Of a stretch of 27,118 nt of DNA, positions 7,416-15,765 are shown one piece after another. The stretch spans positions 1 to 27,118 of the forward strand of contig CALJIC010000007.1 in NCBI GenBank assembly GCA_937974195.1. Reading direction: 5' to 3'. Position 1 is the stretch's first letter. Each line of letters starts with the position of its first letter. Under the pieces are notes generated by a model. The model did not search any database and was not told the DNA's origin. It worked only from the letters and a program-made list of their open reading frames with translations. Source of the DNA: an uncultured Roseiflexaceae bacterium (GTDB lineage: Bacteria > Chloroflexota > Chloroflexia > Chloroflexales > Roseiflexaceae). Both the position numbers and the translations under genes were made by a program.

Positions 7416-7889
7416 ATGGAGCACAGCCGCCTGAATATCCGCCGTGCGACCCGGGATGACCTGCCCGCGATCGTGCGCCTGCTGGCGGATGACCCGCTCG
7501 GCCAGCAGCGCGAGGTGGTCGCCGACCCGCTGCCCGAGTCCTACGCGCAGATGTTCGCGCTCATCGACAGCGACCCGCGCCACGAGCTGATCGTCGTCGA
7601 GCTGGACGGGGAGGTGATCGGCACCGCGCACCTCATGCTGCTGCCCTCGCTCAGCTACCGGGGCAGCATGCGGGCCCAGGTCGAGTCGGTCCGCGTCGAC
7701 CGGCGCTACCGAAGCCAGGGCGTGGGCACGCACCTCTTCCGCTGGCTGATCGACCGGGCGCGCGCGAAGGGGTGCCGTCTGGTGCAGCTCACGACCCACG
7801 CCCAACGCGCGGACGCGCACCGGTTCTACGAGCGCCTCGGCTTCGTCGCCTCGCACGTCGGCATGAAGATCGACCTGGCCCACGGGTGA
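7416..7889 (+). CDS. GNAT family N-acetyltransferase
   Basis: This is a 157-aa single-domain acetyltransferase. The N-terminal strand LNIRRATRDDLPAIVRLLAD is typical. The acetyl-CoA-binding segment VESVRVDRRYRSQGVGTHLF holds the RSQGVGT P-loop near residue 98. The C-terminal AHRFYERLGFVASHVGMKID completes the fold. It is the only plus-strand protein gene in this part of the window and lies directly beside the recombinase remnant and tRNA-His, so it may be cargo left by the lost element. GGAG lies eight nt before the ATG. The acceptor substrate cannot be told from sequence; it could be an amino acid, an antibiotic or a protein N-terminus. It is unrelated in sequence detail to the collar-operon GNAT. 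Confidence 0.92.
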   Translation: MEHSRLNIRRATRDDLPAIVRLLADDPLGQQREVVADPLPESYAQMFALIDSDPRHELIVVELDGEVIGTAHLMLLPSLSYRGSMRAQVESVRVDRRYRSQGVGTHLFRWLIDRARAKGCRLVQLTTHAQRADAHRFYERLGFVASHVGMKIDLAHG

Positions 7890-7900
7890 CGCTCCGCGCC

Positions 7901-7956
7901 GGTGAGCGGCGGTGCCCTCAGCCGGGGCGGGCGCTCACCTCAACACGACTTTTCGC
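7901..7956 (+). terminator. Possible terminator after the GNAT gene
   Basis: A perfect 8-bp inverted repeat (GGTGAGCG 7901-7908, CGCTCACC 7932-7939) lies 12 bp after the stop codon. It has a GC-rich 23-nt loop and is followed by a weak T run. The long loop makes it uncertain. Confidence 0.35.
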
Positions 7957-8122
7957 AGTCGCCTGCGTCATCGCTCCGCGGGGAGATGTGGAGGGTCACA
8001 GGCCCGCCACGATCCCTTGTGCGGCGCTGCGGAGAAAAGGCAAAACCCCTCCAGATAGCGCGATGTGATGCCACCGCGTAGCTCTATAACGTTGGCAACC
8101 CCGGGCTGAGGAAGAAAGCAGG

Positions 8123-8179
8123 GCAAAAAAAGCAAAAGGCAGAGGATCAACGTGCTTTCGCCTTTTGCCTTTTATTGCC
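8123..8179 (-). terminator. Terminator downstream of the 125-aa gene
   Basis: A near-complete inverted repeat pairs 8123-8140 with 8160-8179. Both arms are A/T-rich words of the type GCAAAAGGC / GCCTTTTGC. On the minus strand the stem ends in a run of seven Ts. It starts two bases after the stop codon of the gene at 8181-8558. The remaining bases between 7957 and 8122 hold no gene I can support. Confidence 0.7.
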
Positions 8180-8180
8180 T

Positions 8181-8558
8181 TTACCTTTTGCTGCGCAGCG
8201 CGGCGAGCATCGTCTCGGTCAGCCGCTCCTCCGGCCGGGGCGCGGTCCGCTCCACCAGCTCGAGGCGCAGCGGGCGGTTCGTCAGCCACTCCTGCCCCGG
8301 CTCCATGGTCGTCCTGGGGTGCGGGCGCACGTCCTCCGGCCCGACCGGCTCGGCGATGCGGTAGAGGTAGCCCGGCTGCTCGCCGGTGTGCAGGATCGTG
8401 CGGCGCCCGTCCTCCGCCACATCCTGGCTCACGACCGCCGGCTTATGCGAGAACACCCGCGCCAGGTCGCGGTCCTGCGTGATGGTGCTGCCGGCCCGCA
8501 GCTCGGTGAGGAGCAGCGGCGAGCCGTGGTACCACGGCGCCTGCGGATCAGGGAGCAT
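8181..8558 (-). CDS. Unidentified 125-aa protein with a YHGSP N-terminal motif
   Basis: I do not recognise the family. The protein is soluble and starts PDPQAPWYHGSPLLLTELRA, then GSTITQDRDLARVFSHKPAV, with a C-terminal region rich in Glu, Arg and Leu. A Y-H-G-[ST] motif followed by 'L..G...T.....A..F' resembles the NAD-binding start of small ADP-ribosyltransferase-like or RES-like folds. The downstream catalytic Glu is not obvious, so this is weak. The ATG at 8558 is preferred, with GAGGTG six nt upstream; an in-frame GTG is three codons earlier. It stands alone: a TACAAT-like -10 lies about 45 bp upstream on the same strand and a strong terminator follows. The coding call rests on codon structure, RBS and terminator. 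Confidence 0.7.
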   Translation of the reverse strand: MLPDPQAPWYHGSPLLLTELRAGSTITQDRDLARVFSHKPAVVSQDVAEDGRRTILHTGEQPGYLYRIAEPVGPEDVRPHPRTTMEPGQEWLTNRPLRLELVERTAPRPEERLTETMLAALRSKR

Positions 8559-8658
8559 CAGCTTCACCTCGCTGGAACGCGCTCCTTCCCCTCCCGGTAT
8601 TGTACCGCTCCTACGACTTCACACCTCCCCTGGATGGAGCACGGGCGCGCACAGCGGC

Positions 8659-10344
8659 CTATCGGCCATCGCTCGGGGCAACGAGCGGCACCAGAAGATG
8701 CGATCGGCGCCCCGCCCCCGTGTGAACCACGCACGTCCCAGGCGGGCTCTCCTGATACGCGCTCGGCCCCGCCCCGGCCAGCGGGTTGGCGGCGAAGAAC
8801 CAGCTCCCGCGCAGATCGAGGCGCAGGATATCACCCCGCTTGAAGAACGTCGCCGAGGGGAGCAGGGCGACCTGAAGCTCGACGACTTCGCCGGGCTTGA
8901 GCGGCTGAGGGGCATCAAAGTCGTGCTCGGGCTGACCGGGGCGGCTGAGCTCCTCGTTGACGGCCCGCAGCGAGGCCTTGAGCCAGCCCTTAGTCACCAG
9001 ATCGTAGGCGAAGCCGTACGACCCCTCGAACGTCACATGTCTGCCCCCGCGGATCTTGCGCACCCCGGCGAAGAGGTGCAGATCGTCGGTCTGCTCGACC
9101 GAGACATACACCACCAGCCGCATCGGGCCGGTCAGCTCCAGATCCCAGGGCGCCGCCCAGGAAAACTGAAGCTCGCCGTTAGGCGCGTCAAAGGATGCGG
9201 CCGAAGACGCTTCCGGCTCGTCGAGCCTGAGCTGACCCGACGAGGCATCCAGGTACAGCGCCGTCCACCTCGTCCGCTCCAGCGGCCAGGCCGGCTCAGC
9301 CCGCACGACGAACTCGGTGCGCGTGTCGTGCACGGCCAGCCGGACCGCGGGGACCTCCTTCATCCCGTTGTCGCGCCCTTTGAGAAAGCAGTCGAAGAAA
9401 CGAAACTGCCAGCCCAGGGCATCTTCGCCGTAGTAGGTCGCCCACTTCCCCGACCTGTGGGTGTACAGCCACTTGTAGCGTGAGCTGATGCGCTCGAAGG
9501 CCCGGAACGACCCCCGCGTGTGGAGGCTCTGGTCGGAAAAGCTGCCGCAGATCAGCGCCGGGACAGTGATCTTCTCCAGCTCCGGGACTAGCGAGCGGAA
9601 CCACTCGTCCCGCGTCGGGCGCCTGAGCTGCTCGTCTCGGAGATCGACCCCGGACTTGACCTGTCTCCCCCAGAGCGCTGTGAAGCCATCTTCCCGGATT
9701 CCGCCGGGGTACATCAGGTCTTTGTAGATATCGGAAAGCCCTTCCCAGGCGCAGATCGCCTTGAGATGCGGCGGACTGAGAGCGGCCACCTTCCATTGGG
9801 CGATGGCGAGGTACGACACGCCGTTCAGCCCGATATTCCCATCGGACCAGGGCTGGGCCGCCGCCCACTCGATCAGGTCGTAGTAATCCTGGGCCTCCTG
9901 GTCGGACATCAGGTGGCCGGGGGCGCCCTCGGAGCGGAAGAAGCCCCGCAGGTCGGCGTTGACCACAACGTACCCCCGCGGAACCCAGCGGGCCGGGTCG
10001 GGCGCCTCCCACCCCGTCTGATCGGAGAAGCGCACCGGGCCGGTCTGGCGCATGAGGCGGTAGGTGAAGGGCGGCGAATACCCGAAGGGTGTTTTCCTGG
10101 GGAGCTGGTCCTTGCCGTACGGATGGGCGCACATCACCACCGGGTAGCGCCCTGGGATCTCGGGGCGGTAGACATTGACCGCCAGATGCACGCCGTCGCG
10201 GAGGGGGACCATCACGTCTTTTTCGACGCGGATCCCTGGCGGGAGGGGCGTGATCTGCACCGGCGGGTGGGCGATCGCTCTGATCCGCCCCAGGAGAGAG
10301 GCCAGGTCCGGCTTACCACCTCTCAGGGTCATTGTGTTCCTCAT
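8659..10344 (-). CDS. CocE/NonD family hydrolase (X-Pro dipeptidyl-peptidase fold)
   Basis: This is a 561-aa serine hydrolase of the S15/CocE group, which cleaves esters or amides such as alpha-amino-acid esters and acyl-prolyl peptides. The N-terminal segment VEKDVMVPLRDGVHLAVNVY with RPEIPGRYPVVMCAHPYGKD is typical. Ser177 lies in the nucleophile elbow GLNGVSYLA. The helical cap region follows, and the C-terminal jelly-roll (PepX_C/NonD) begins near residue 330 (SFDAPNGELQFSWAAPWDL, FKRGDILRLDLRGSWFFA). There is no signal peptide, so it should be cytoplasmic. It begins 13 bp after the penicillin-acylase stop, with GAGGG upstream, and is the last gene of the four-gene operon. The substrate is unknown. 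Confidence 0.9.
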   Translation of the reverse strand: MRNTMTLRGGKPDLASLLGRIRAIAHPPVQITPLPPGIRVEKDVMVPLRDGVHLAVNVYRPEIPGRYPVVMCAHPYGKDQLPRKTPFGYSPPFTYRLMRQTGPVRFSDQTGWEAPDPARWVPRGYVVVNADLRGFFRSEGAPGHLMSDQEAQDYYDLIEWAAAQPWSDGNIGLNGVSYLAIAQWKVAALSPPHLKAICAWEGLSDIYKDLMYPGGIREDGFTALWGRQVKSGVDLRDEQLRRPTRDEWFRSLVPELEKITVPALICGSFSDQSLHTRGSFRAFERISSRYKWLYTHRSGKWATYYGEDALGWQFRFFDCFLKGRDNGMKEVPAVRLAVHDTRTEFVVRAEPAWPLERTRWTALYLDASSGQLRLDEPEASSAASFDAPNGELQFSWAAPWDLELTGPMRLVVYVSVEQTDDLHLFAGVRKIRGGRHVTFEGSYGFAYDLVTKGWLKASLRAVNEELSRPGQPEHDFDAPQPLKPGEVVELQVALLPSATFFKRGDILRLDLRGSWFFAANPLAGAGPSAYQESPPGTCVVHTGAGRRSHLLVPLVAPSDGR

Positions 10345-10357
10345 GCTGGCGCCCTCG

Positions 10358-12925
10358 TTATGGCATCAGCCTCAGGTGCGCCTCGGCGCCACCGGCGATC
10401 GCCTGCTCGCTCCACAGCATCGGGTAGTACTGGTTGGTGCGCCACAGCTCGATCATGTCGCTGTAGTGCGGGCTGGCAGTGTGCCCCGACTGCCCGGTGG
10501 TGTTGATGGCTGCTGCGCCGTTCAGGTCGCTGAGGTCCACGATCATGCGCATGGATGGGAGCTCGTCCACCTCGAACGACTCGCTCGCCGTCCAGCTAGT
10601 GGAGTTGACGAGGGACTCGCCGCCGCCGACGGGGAAGGGGCCGCGGTTGAACAGATCCTCCACGGGCCCGATGCCTGAATCTCCCAGCGTGGCATTGCGG
10701 AAGGTTGCGGAGTGGAGATCGCCCCACACCGGCCAGCCTGCCGGATCTTTGCCATACTCCTGCTCCATCGTCGCGACCGTCTCAGCGAAGGCGCGCAGGA
10801 GCAAATCATCGCGCGTCTCGACCGCGCCGGCCGTGGCCTTATCGTCCCACCAGGGCGAGTCGGGCTGCTGGAGCAGCGCGCGCATCACGACGATCCAGCG
10901 CGAGTCGCCGGCCGGCCAGGAGGCCTCGGGCAGCTCATCGGTGAAGGTCGCCATCAGCAGGTTGCGCCAGAAGGACTCGAAGATGGCGGTGGCCTGCGAG
11001 TCCGCGGTGTCCTGGCGATCCCACTGCTGGAGCAGCTCGTAGGCGGCGGCCTGATTTTCGCCGCTGAACCTGGCCGCGACGCCGGCCAGCGCGGGGAGCA
11101 GGGCCTCGGCGTTGAGGTTCAGCCCGTCGCCTTGCATCTGCTGGAAGTAGGCCACGTCGATCTTCTCCGGGGCCTGCTCGATCAGCTCGACGATGCGCCT
11201 GGCGCGGAAGCCGTAGTCCCAGTCGGTGCTGATCAGGTAGGGGTAGTCGTCGGGCGTGATCTGATTGTTGGCGGTGACGATGTAGCCGGACGGCGGGTTG
11301 AGCATGGACGGCAACTGCTCGAAGGGGATGTAGCCAGCCCAGTCGTACTCGTCCGTCCAGCCGGGCACGGGCTGGCGGCCGTCACCGCGCCTGCGGATGG
11401 GGATGTGGCCCGGCATCTGGTAGCCGATGTTCCCGTCTACGTCGGCGTAGATCAGGTTCTGGGCCGGGACGGTGAAGGCGCGGGCTGCGGCGCGAAACTC
11501 GTCCCAATTCTGGGCCTTGTTGAAGTCCCACATCGGCGCGAAGAGCGAGCCCGGCTCGAGCGCCGTCCAGCGCAGGGCCAGCGCGTAGCGCTCCGGCAGC
11601 TCGATCCCGGCCTGATCCCTGAAGGGGACGGCCGCCTCCTCCTCGTCCTCCGCCGCCGCATCGTCCAGCAGCGGTTCATAGGCGCTGGAGATCACCGGGC
11701 CGAAGCGGGAGACGCGCACCTCCAGCGCGAGCGGGTCGCCACCGGCCACATGGATGCGCTCGCTGCGCCGCTCGAAATCGAGCCACGCGCCGTTGAACTC
11801 GTACTGGTCGGGGTTGTCGGGGTTAAGCTTGAGGATGTACAGGTCCATCACATCAGGGCCGATGTCGGTATACCCCCAGGCGATGCGGTTATTGTGCCCG
11901 ATGATGATGCCCGGGACGCCCGCGAACGAGAAGCCGCCCACGTCGAACGGGCAGCGCTCGCTGCGGCTGCGGCAGTGCAGATTGACCTGATACCAGATCG
12001 AGGGCATCTGGATGCCGAGGTGCGGGTCGTTGGCGAGCATGGGCTTGCCGCTGGCCGTCAGTTCGCCCGAGACGACCCAACTATTCGAGCCAATGCCTGC
12101 GGCGGAGCGGTTGAGCACAGCATTGAGGCCGGCGAGGCGCGCCGCGGTCCGCTCGACCTCGGCGACGGGGAGGGGCAAGTCAGGGGCGTTGGAAGGCGCG
12201 CCGGCTGTCGTAGCGCCGCTCTGCTGCACGATGCGCGGGTTATCCGCCGGGTAGGCGGGGAAGAGCTCATCCAGCTGTTCCGGCGAAAATGACTTGAGCA
12301 GCACGGTGCGCTCGATCTCGAGATCCAGGTTGCCGCCGAGATCCCAGGCCATCACTTTGCCCCACGTCAGCGACTGCACCGGCGTCCAGGGCTCGATCTG
12401 GTAGCCGCGGTTGAGCAGGCTGGTCAGGATCGTGTACTCCAGGCTGAGATCCGCCGGCTCGCGGCTGGCGATATAAGCGTTCACGCCCTCGGCGTAGGCG
12501 TCGAGGATGGCCTGCTTGTCGGGCGGCAGCTGGGCGTATTCCTGCTCGGCGACCTGCACCCAGCCAAGGGTGCGGATCAGGGCGTCGGTCTCGGCCTGGT
12601 CCTCGCCGAACATCTCCGCGAGCCGGCCGGAGCCGAGGTGTCGCCAGAAGTCCATCTGCCAGAAGCGATCCTGGGCGTGGACGTAGCCCTGCGCCATGAA
12701 CAGGTCGTGGGGCGTGTCGGCGTAGATATGGGGGATGCCCATCGAGTCGCGGTACACATCCACCGGCCCGTCGAGGCCGACCAGCGTAAGCTCCCCGCCG
12801 GTCTGCGGCAGAGCGCGCCGCGCAGCCTGCGGCAGCCAGATGGCGCTCAGGTAGCCTGCGACCAGGGCCAGCGCGACGACGGCACCCACAAGCCCGATCA
12901 GAGCGCGACGCAGAATCGTTGCCAT
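10358..12925 (-). CDS. Penicillin acylase family Ntn-hydrolase
   Basis: This is an 855-aa N-terminal-nucleophile amidase precursor. It has an N-terminal membrane anchor or signal (ALIGLVGAVVALALVAGYLS, residues ~8-28), so it acts outside the cytoplasm. The A-chain contains GIPHIYADTPHDLFMAQGYV and AQDRFWQMDFWRHLGSGRLA, both family hallmarks. The autocatalytic site is AAGIGSNSWVV, where cleavage before Ser280 would free the catalytic B-chain N-terminus, followed by LANDPHLGIQMPSIWYQ. The family hydrolyses N-acyl amides: penicillins, acyl-homoserine lactones, and N-acylated prodrug or siderophore precursors. GGAGGAG lies directly upstream of the ATG, and the gap to the upstream gene is 12 bp. 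In this cluster it may remove an acyl cap from an exported product (inference). Confidence 0.95.
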   Translation of the reverse strand: MATILRRALIGLVGAVVALALVAGYLSAIWLPQAARRALPQTGGELTLVGLDGPVDVYRDSMGIPHIYADTPHDLFMAQGYVHAQDRFWQMDFWRHLGSGRLAEMFGEDQAETDALIRTLGWVQVAEQEYAQLPPDKQAILDAYAEGVNAYIASREPADLSLEYTILTSLLNRGYQIEPWTPVQSLTWGKVMAWDLGGNLDLEIERTVLLKSFSPEQLDELFPAYPADNPRIVQQSGATTAGAPSNAPDLPLPVAEVERTAARLAGLNAVLNRSAAGIGSNSWVVSGELTASGKPMLANDPHLGIQMPSIWYQVNLHCRSRSERCPFDVGGFSFAGVPGIIIGHNNRIAWGYTDIGPDVMDLYILKLNPDNPDQYEFNGAWLDFERRSERIHVAGGDPLALEVRVSRFGPVISSAYEPLLDDAAAEDEEEAAVPFRDQAGIELPERYALALRWTALEPGSLFAPMWDFNKAQNWDEFRAAARAFTVPAQNLIYADVDGNIGYQMPGHIPIRRRGDGRQPVPGWTDEYDWAGYIPFEQLPSMLNPPSGYIVTANNQITPDDYPYLISTDWDYGFRARRIVELIEQAPEKIDVAYFQQMQGDGLNLNAEALLPALAGVAARFSGENQAAAYELLQQWDRQDTADSQATAIFESFWRNLLMATFTDELPEASWPAGDSRWIVVMRALLQQPDSPWWDDKATAGAVETRDDLLLRAFAETVATMEQEYGKDPAGWPVWGDLHSATFRNATLGDSGIGPVEDLFNRGPFPVGGGESLVNSTSWTASESFEVDELPSMRMIVDLSDLNGAAAINTTGQSGHTASPHYSDMIELWRTNQYYPMLWSEQAIAGGAEAHLRLMP

Positions 12926-12937
12926 GGCTCCTCCAGC

Positions 12938-14116
12938 TTATCGCCCCACCGCCAGCTCGCGCTGCAGGTGAACCTGTACAAAATACTCCTGGCCGAACAG
13001 CTCCTGCAAGATCGACAGCGGCAGCATATCCGGGTCGAAGACGAACTGGCTGCGATGCGCCGCCATCGCGCGGAGCTTCGCCATCAGGTGCTCGCCCACG
13101 TCGACGCGGCTGACATCCGCGCCGATCTCCTCCGGGCCCTCCGCCTCGCCGGGGAGCCCGCCCACCAGCACGGCATCCTCGCCGCGCCCGGCGAAGCTCG
13201 TCGGCTGGCTGGGCGAGAAGACCAGGCAGGTCGTGCTTTCGGCCGCGACCACGTGCGCGCTGCGCGGCCGCCGGTGCGCCAGGCCCTGCTCGCCGAAGAA
13301 CATCCCCGGCTCCAGGCGCCCCAGCGGCCTCAGGCTGCCGTCGGTCTCCTCAACGACGGCGTGCGCCTGCCCGGAGAGCACCAGGTAGAGATTGGTGGCG
13401 GGCTCACCCTGCTCGATGATGTAGAAGCCCTGCGGATACCACCTGGTCTCGACAAAATCGCTGGCGTACCCGAGCAGGGTGCTCTCCTCACAGAGCAGCA
13501 GCATCGCCTGGACGAACTCGAGCGAGCCGCGGAAGCGATCGTTGTGCTGCACCAGCCACTGCGCCAGCCGCTCCAGCAGCAGCAGGCGGCTGGGCGGGAA
13601 GTACCCCTGGTAGTAGTCCGAGGGCTCGTGCGGCGCCAGCCCGGCGGCGAGCTGCTCGGGGAACTGCGTGGGGTCGCCCGAGCGGCGCACCGCCTCCTCG
13701 GCAACCGCGCACATCACGATGTGGTCGGGGTGCCCGTAGCCGCCGTCGGGGCCGAACGAGAGCACGATGTCGGGGCGGAACTCGCGGATCGCGGCGACCG
13801 CGTCGCGGATCAGCGGCTCGCGGTCCAGGCTCTGCAGCGCGCCGTCGCCGTAGTCCCAGCAGACCGCGTGCTGCACGCCCAGGCAGGCCGCGGACCGGCG
13901 CAGCTCCTGCTCGCGCACGGCTCCCAGCGTGCGGCGGGTGGCGATCCGGCTGTCGCGGATCTGCCCGGCCTGGCCGCGCGTCGCGGAGATGACCATGACC
14001 TCGGCGCCCTCGGCGGCGTACTTCGCCAGCGTGCCGCCGGCGACGAAGACCTCGTCGTCAGGATGCGCGAACAGGCCCAGGACGCGCAGGCCGTCTGCGG
14101 TTGCCGTGTTGCTCAT
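12938..14116 (-). CDS. PIG-L family deacetylase with a cyclic nucleotide-binding domain nested inside
   Basis: This is a 392-aa protein. Residues ~10-165 are the N-terminal part of a PIG-L/LmbE zinc deacetylase: AHPDDE (17-22) and GHPDH (128-132) supply the zinc and catalytic residues. Residues ~195-305 are a CNB beta-roll, with cassette FGEQGLAHRRPRSAHVV keeping Glu and Arg. Residues ~325-392 (VDVGEHLMAKLRAMAAHRSQ, then LQELFGQEYFVQ) look like the normal C-terminal end of PIG-L proteins. The CNB domain therefore seems inserted in the deacetylase fold rather than appended. PIG-L enzymes remove N-acetyl groups from GlcNAc conjugates and similar amides. The gene overlaps the PLP-enzyme gene by 4 bp (14113-14116), so the two are translationally coupled. 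Confidence 0.9.
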   Translation of the reverse strand: MSNTATADGLRVLGLFAHPDDEVFVAGGTLAKYAAEGAEVMVISATRGQAGQIRDSRIATRRTLGAVREQELRRSAACLGVQHAVCWDYGDGALQSLDREPLIRDAVAAIREFRPDIVLSFGPDGGYGHPDHIVMCAVAEEAVRRSGDPTQFPEQLAAGLAPHEPSDYYQGYFPPSRLLLLERLAQWLVQHNDRFRGSLEFVQAMLLLCEESTLLGYASDFVETRWYPQGFYIIEQGEPATNLYLVLSGQAHAVVEETDGSLRPLGRLEPGMFFGEQGLAHRRPRSAHVVAAESTTCLVFSPSQPTSFAGRGEDAVLVGGLPGEAEGPEEIGADVSRVDVGEHLMAKLRAMAAHRSQFVFDPDMLPLSILQELFGQEYFVQVHLQRELAVGR

Positions 14117-15633
14117 CGCAAAGCCCTCTCTGCTGGCCGATCCACAAAGGTCTCGGCGAACTGCACATACGCGTACACATCGGCGAAGGTGCTCGCCAGG
14201 CCGACCGAGGCCCGCAGCGCGCCGGTGGTCTTGCCGTCGATCACCTGCAGGAACTGCTCGAAGCTGACCTGATCCTTGTTCTGGAAGCAGACGGCGAGGT
14301 CTTCGGCGCTGAAGCCTAGCGCGACCTCGCGCGCGCCGGGGTTGCAGTGGCAGCCGGCCCGCAGCGAGATCCGCTGCCGGTTCGCGAGCTGCTCGACGTC
14401 GTTGCAGTCGATCATGCGCCCGTCAGGGTCAAAGAAGTTCACCTGCACCGTCCCGCCGCGTCTATCGGTGCTGGCCGGCCCATAGAGCTGGATGACCGGT
14501 CGGCCGTTGCTGTGGCGCAGCGCGACGAGTTGCTCGATCAGCCAGCCGGTCAGGCAGGTCACGCGCGTGTGGATCGTCTCGATGCCGATCGCCTCGATGT
14601 GCTTCAGGCCGAGCTCGACTGCCGGGATGCCGAGGTAGTTGACCGTGCCGTCCTCGAAGCTGGCCGGCCCGGGCGTCAGGTAGTGCCCGTCGCCCACCAC
14701 CGAGGAGAAGGTGATCGTGCCGCCGGCGTACCAGGGGCGGCGCAGCTTCTGGAGCGCGGCCTTGCGCGCCAGCAGGCAGCCCAGGCCGGTCGGGTAGCCG
14801 AAGATCTTGTAGAACGAGATGTCCACGAAGTCCGGGTGCCAGCGGCTGAGATCCAGCCGGTTGCTCGGCGCGAAGGCCGCCGCGTCGAGCAGCACATCCC
14901 AGCCGCGCTCGTGGGCCTGCTCGATCCACTCCAGCGGGTGCTGGACGCCGGTGAAGTTCGACTGCGCCGGGTAGGCGAACAGGCTGTGCGCGCCAGGCTT
15001 CGCCAGCTCAAGCGCCTCCTCGAGGGAGCGCTGGTCGGCGCGCAGATCGGGCGCCACGATCGGGATGTAGGTCACGGTCGCGCCGCTCGAGCGGGCGAAC
15101 TCGCGGATGCCGTTCACTGAGTTGTGGTTGTCGAAGGTCAGCAGATAGTTGCCGCCCGGCGCGAAGGGGTACGCCTCGCCGACCAGCCTGAGCGCGCCGG
15201 TGGCGTTCGGCGTGAAGATCGCCAGGTACTCGTCGGGGTCGGCGTTGAAGTAGCGCAGGACGTACTCGCGCGCCCGCTCGACCAGCTCGGTCATCGCCAG
15301 GGAGGTCAGGTTCTTGGAGTGCGGGTTGCCGAAGACCTGGTCGTTCAGCAGCGCCTGGTGGTCGCGCAGCTGAGACTCGGCGTACAGAGCGCCGCCGGTG
15401 TAGTCGAGATAGACGTGCCCCTGCCGGTCGAGCCGCGCGTACTCGGTCGCGCGCAGCCGGTCGAGCTTGGCAGTATGCGCGTACTCGGGGTAGCGGCGCC
15501 GAAAATCGGCCTCGGCCTGCGCCAGCCCTGCGCTCGGACGGAGCCTCGGCTCGGGGCCGGCCGCTCCGCGAAGATAGCGCGTGATCAGGCTGCCAAGTTG
15601 GAGTGTGGGCCGCCTCAGCTCAGATGTAGCCAT
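14113..15633 (-). CDS. Class V PLP enzyme, molybdenum-cofactor-sulfurase-like (NifS domain only)
   Basis: This is a 506-aa fold-type I PLP enzyme. The N-terminal region VYLDYTGGALYAESQLRDHQ with VFGNPHSKN closely follows the MOCOS/ABA3 NifS-like domain. Lys276 in SFYKIFGYPTGLGC is the Schiff-base lysine, with Asp250/His170 as cofactor contacts. Near the C-terminus LRAGCHCNPGA (425-434) carries the cysteine motif that receives persulfide in MoCo sulfurases and cysteine desulfurases. There is no MOSC domain, so it is not a complete MoCo sulfurase. Possible activities are cysteine desulfuration or another class V reaction. It is the first gene of the four-gene operon. GAAGGAG lies seven nt before the ATG, and the leader from the predicted promoter at 15700-15747 is about 60 nt. 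Confidence 0.9.
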   Translation of the reverse strand: MATSELRRPTLQLGSLITRYLRGAAGPEPRLRPSAGLAQAEADFRRRYPEYAHTAKLDRLRATEYARLDRQGHVYLDYTGGALYAESQLRDHQALLNDQVFGNPHSKNLTSLAMTELVERAREYVLRYFNADPDEYLAIFTPNATGALRLVGEAYPFAPGGNYLLTFDNHNSVNGIREFARSSGATVTYIPIVAPDLRADQRSLEEALELAKPGAHSLFAYPAQSNFTGVQHPLEWIEQAHERGWDVLLDAAAFAPSNRLDLSRWHPDFVDISFYKIFGYPTGLGCLLARKAALQKLRRPWYAGGTITFSSVVGDGHYLTPGPASFEDGTVNYLGIPAVELGLKHIEAIGIETIHTRVTCLTGWLIEQLVALRHSNGRPVIQLYGPASTDRRGGTVQVNFFDPDGRMIDCNDVEQLANRQRISLRAGCHCNPGAREVALGFSAEDLAVCFQNKDQVSFEQFLQVIDGKTTGALRASVGLASTFADVYAYVQFAETFVDRPAERALR

Positions 15634-15699
15634 TGCCGTGCTCCTTCCCGTCTATCGCCCATACTGCGTGCTAGCTCGTCGCGTCCGTGTTGTGGCGAC

Positions 15700-15747
15700 A
15701 GTATGCGAGCCGAGCATTATTCCATCATTATGGCTAGCATTAATGGC
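15700..15747 (-). promoter_or_regulatory. Activator-type promoter/operator, copy 1 (SARP-like direct repeats)
   Basis: On the minus strand this element carries three related hexamers, seen on the plus strand as CATTAT (15715), CATTAT (15726) and CATTAA (15738), at 11- and 12-bp period. They end nine bp before CATACT (revcomp of 15700-15705), a -10-like box with no -35 hexamer. This matches the known layout of SARP/BTAD-activated promoters. 45 of 48 bases are identical to 18032-18079. It lies 67 bp upstream of the PLP-enzyme start. Confidence 0.65.
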
Positions 15748-15765
15748 CGGTTCGCCTGCCACGAT

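Noticed and set aside
10712..12292. 526-codon plus-strand open frame inside the penicillin acylase gene
   Set aside because: Low-complexity Arg/Gly/Ala/Glu/Asp-rich product with no motif, antisense to a clear penicillin acylase.
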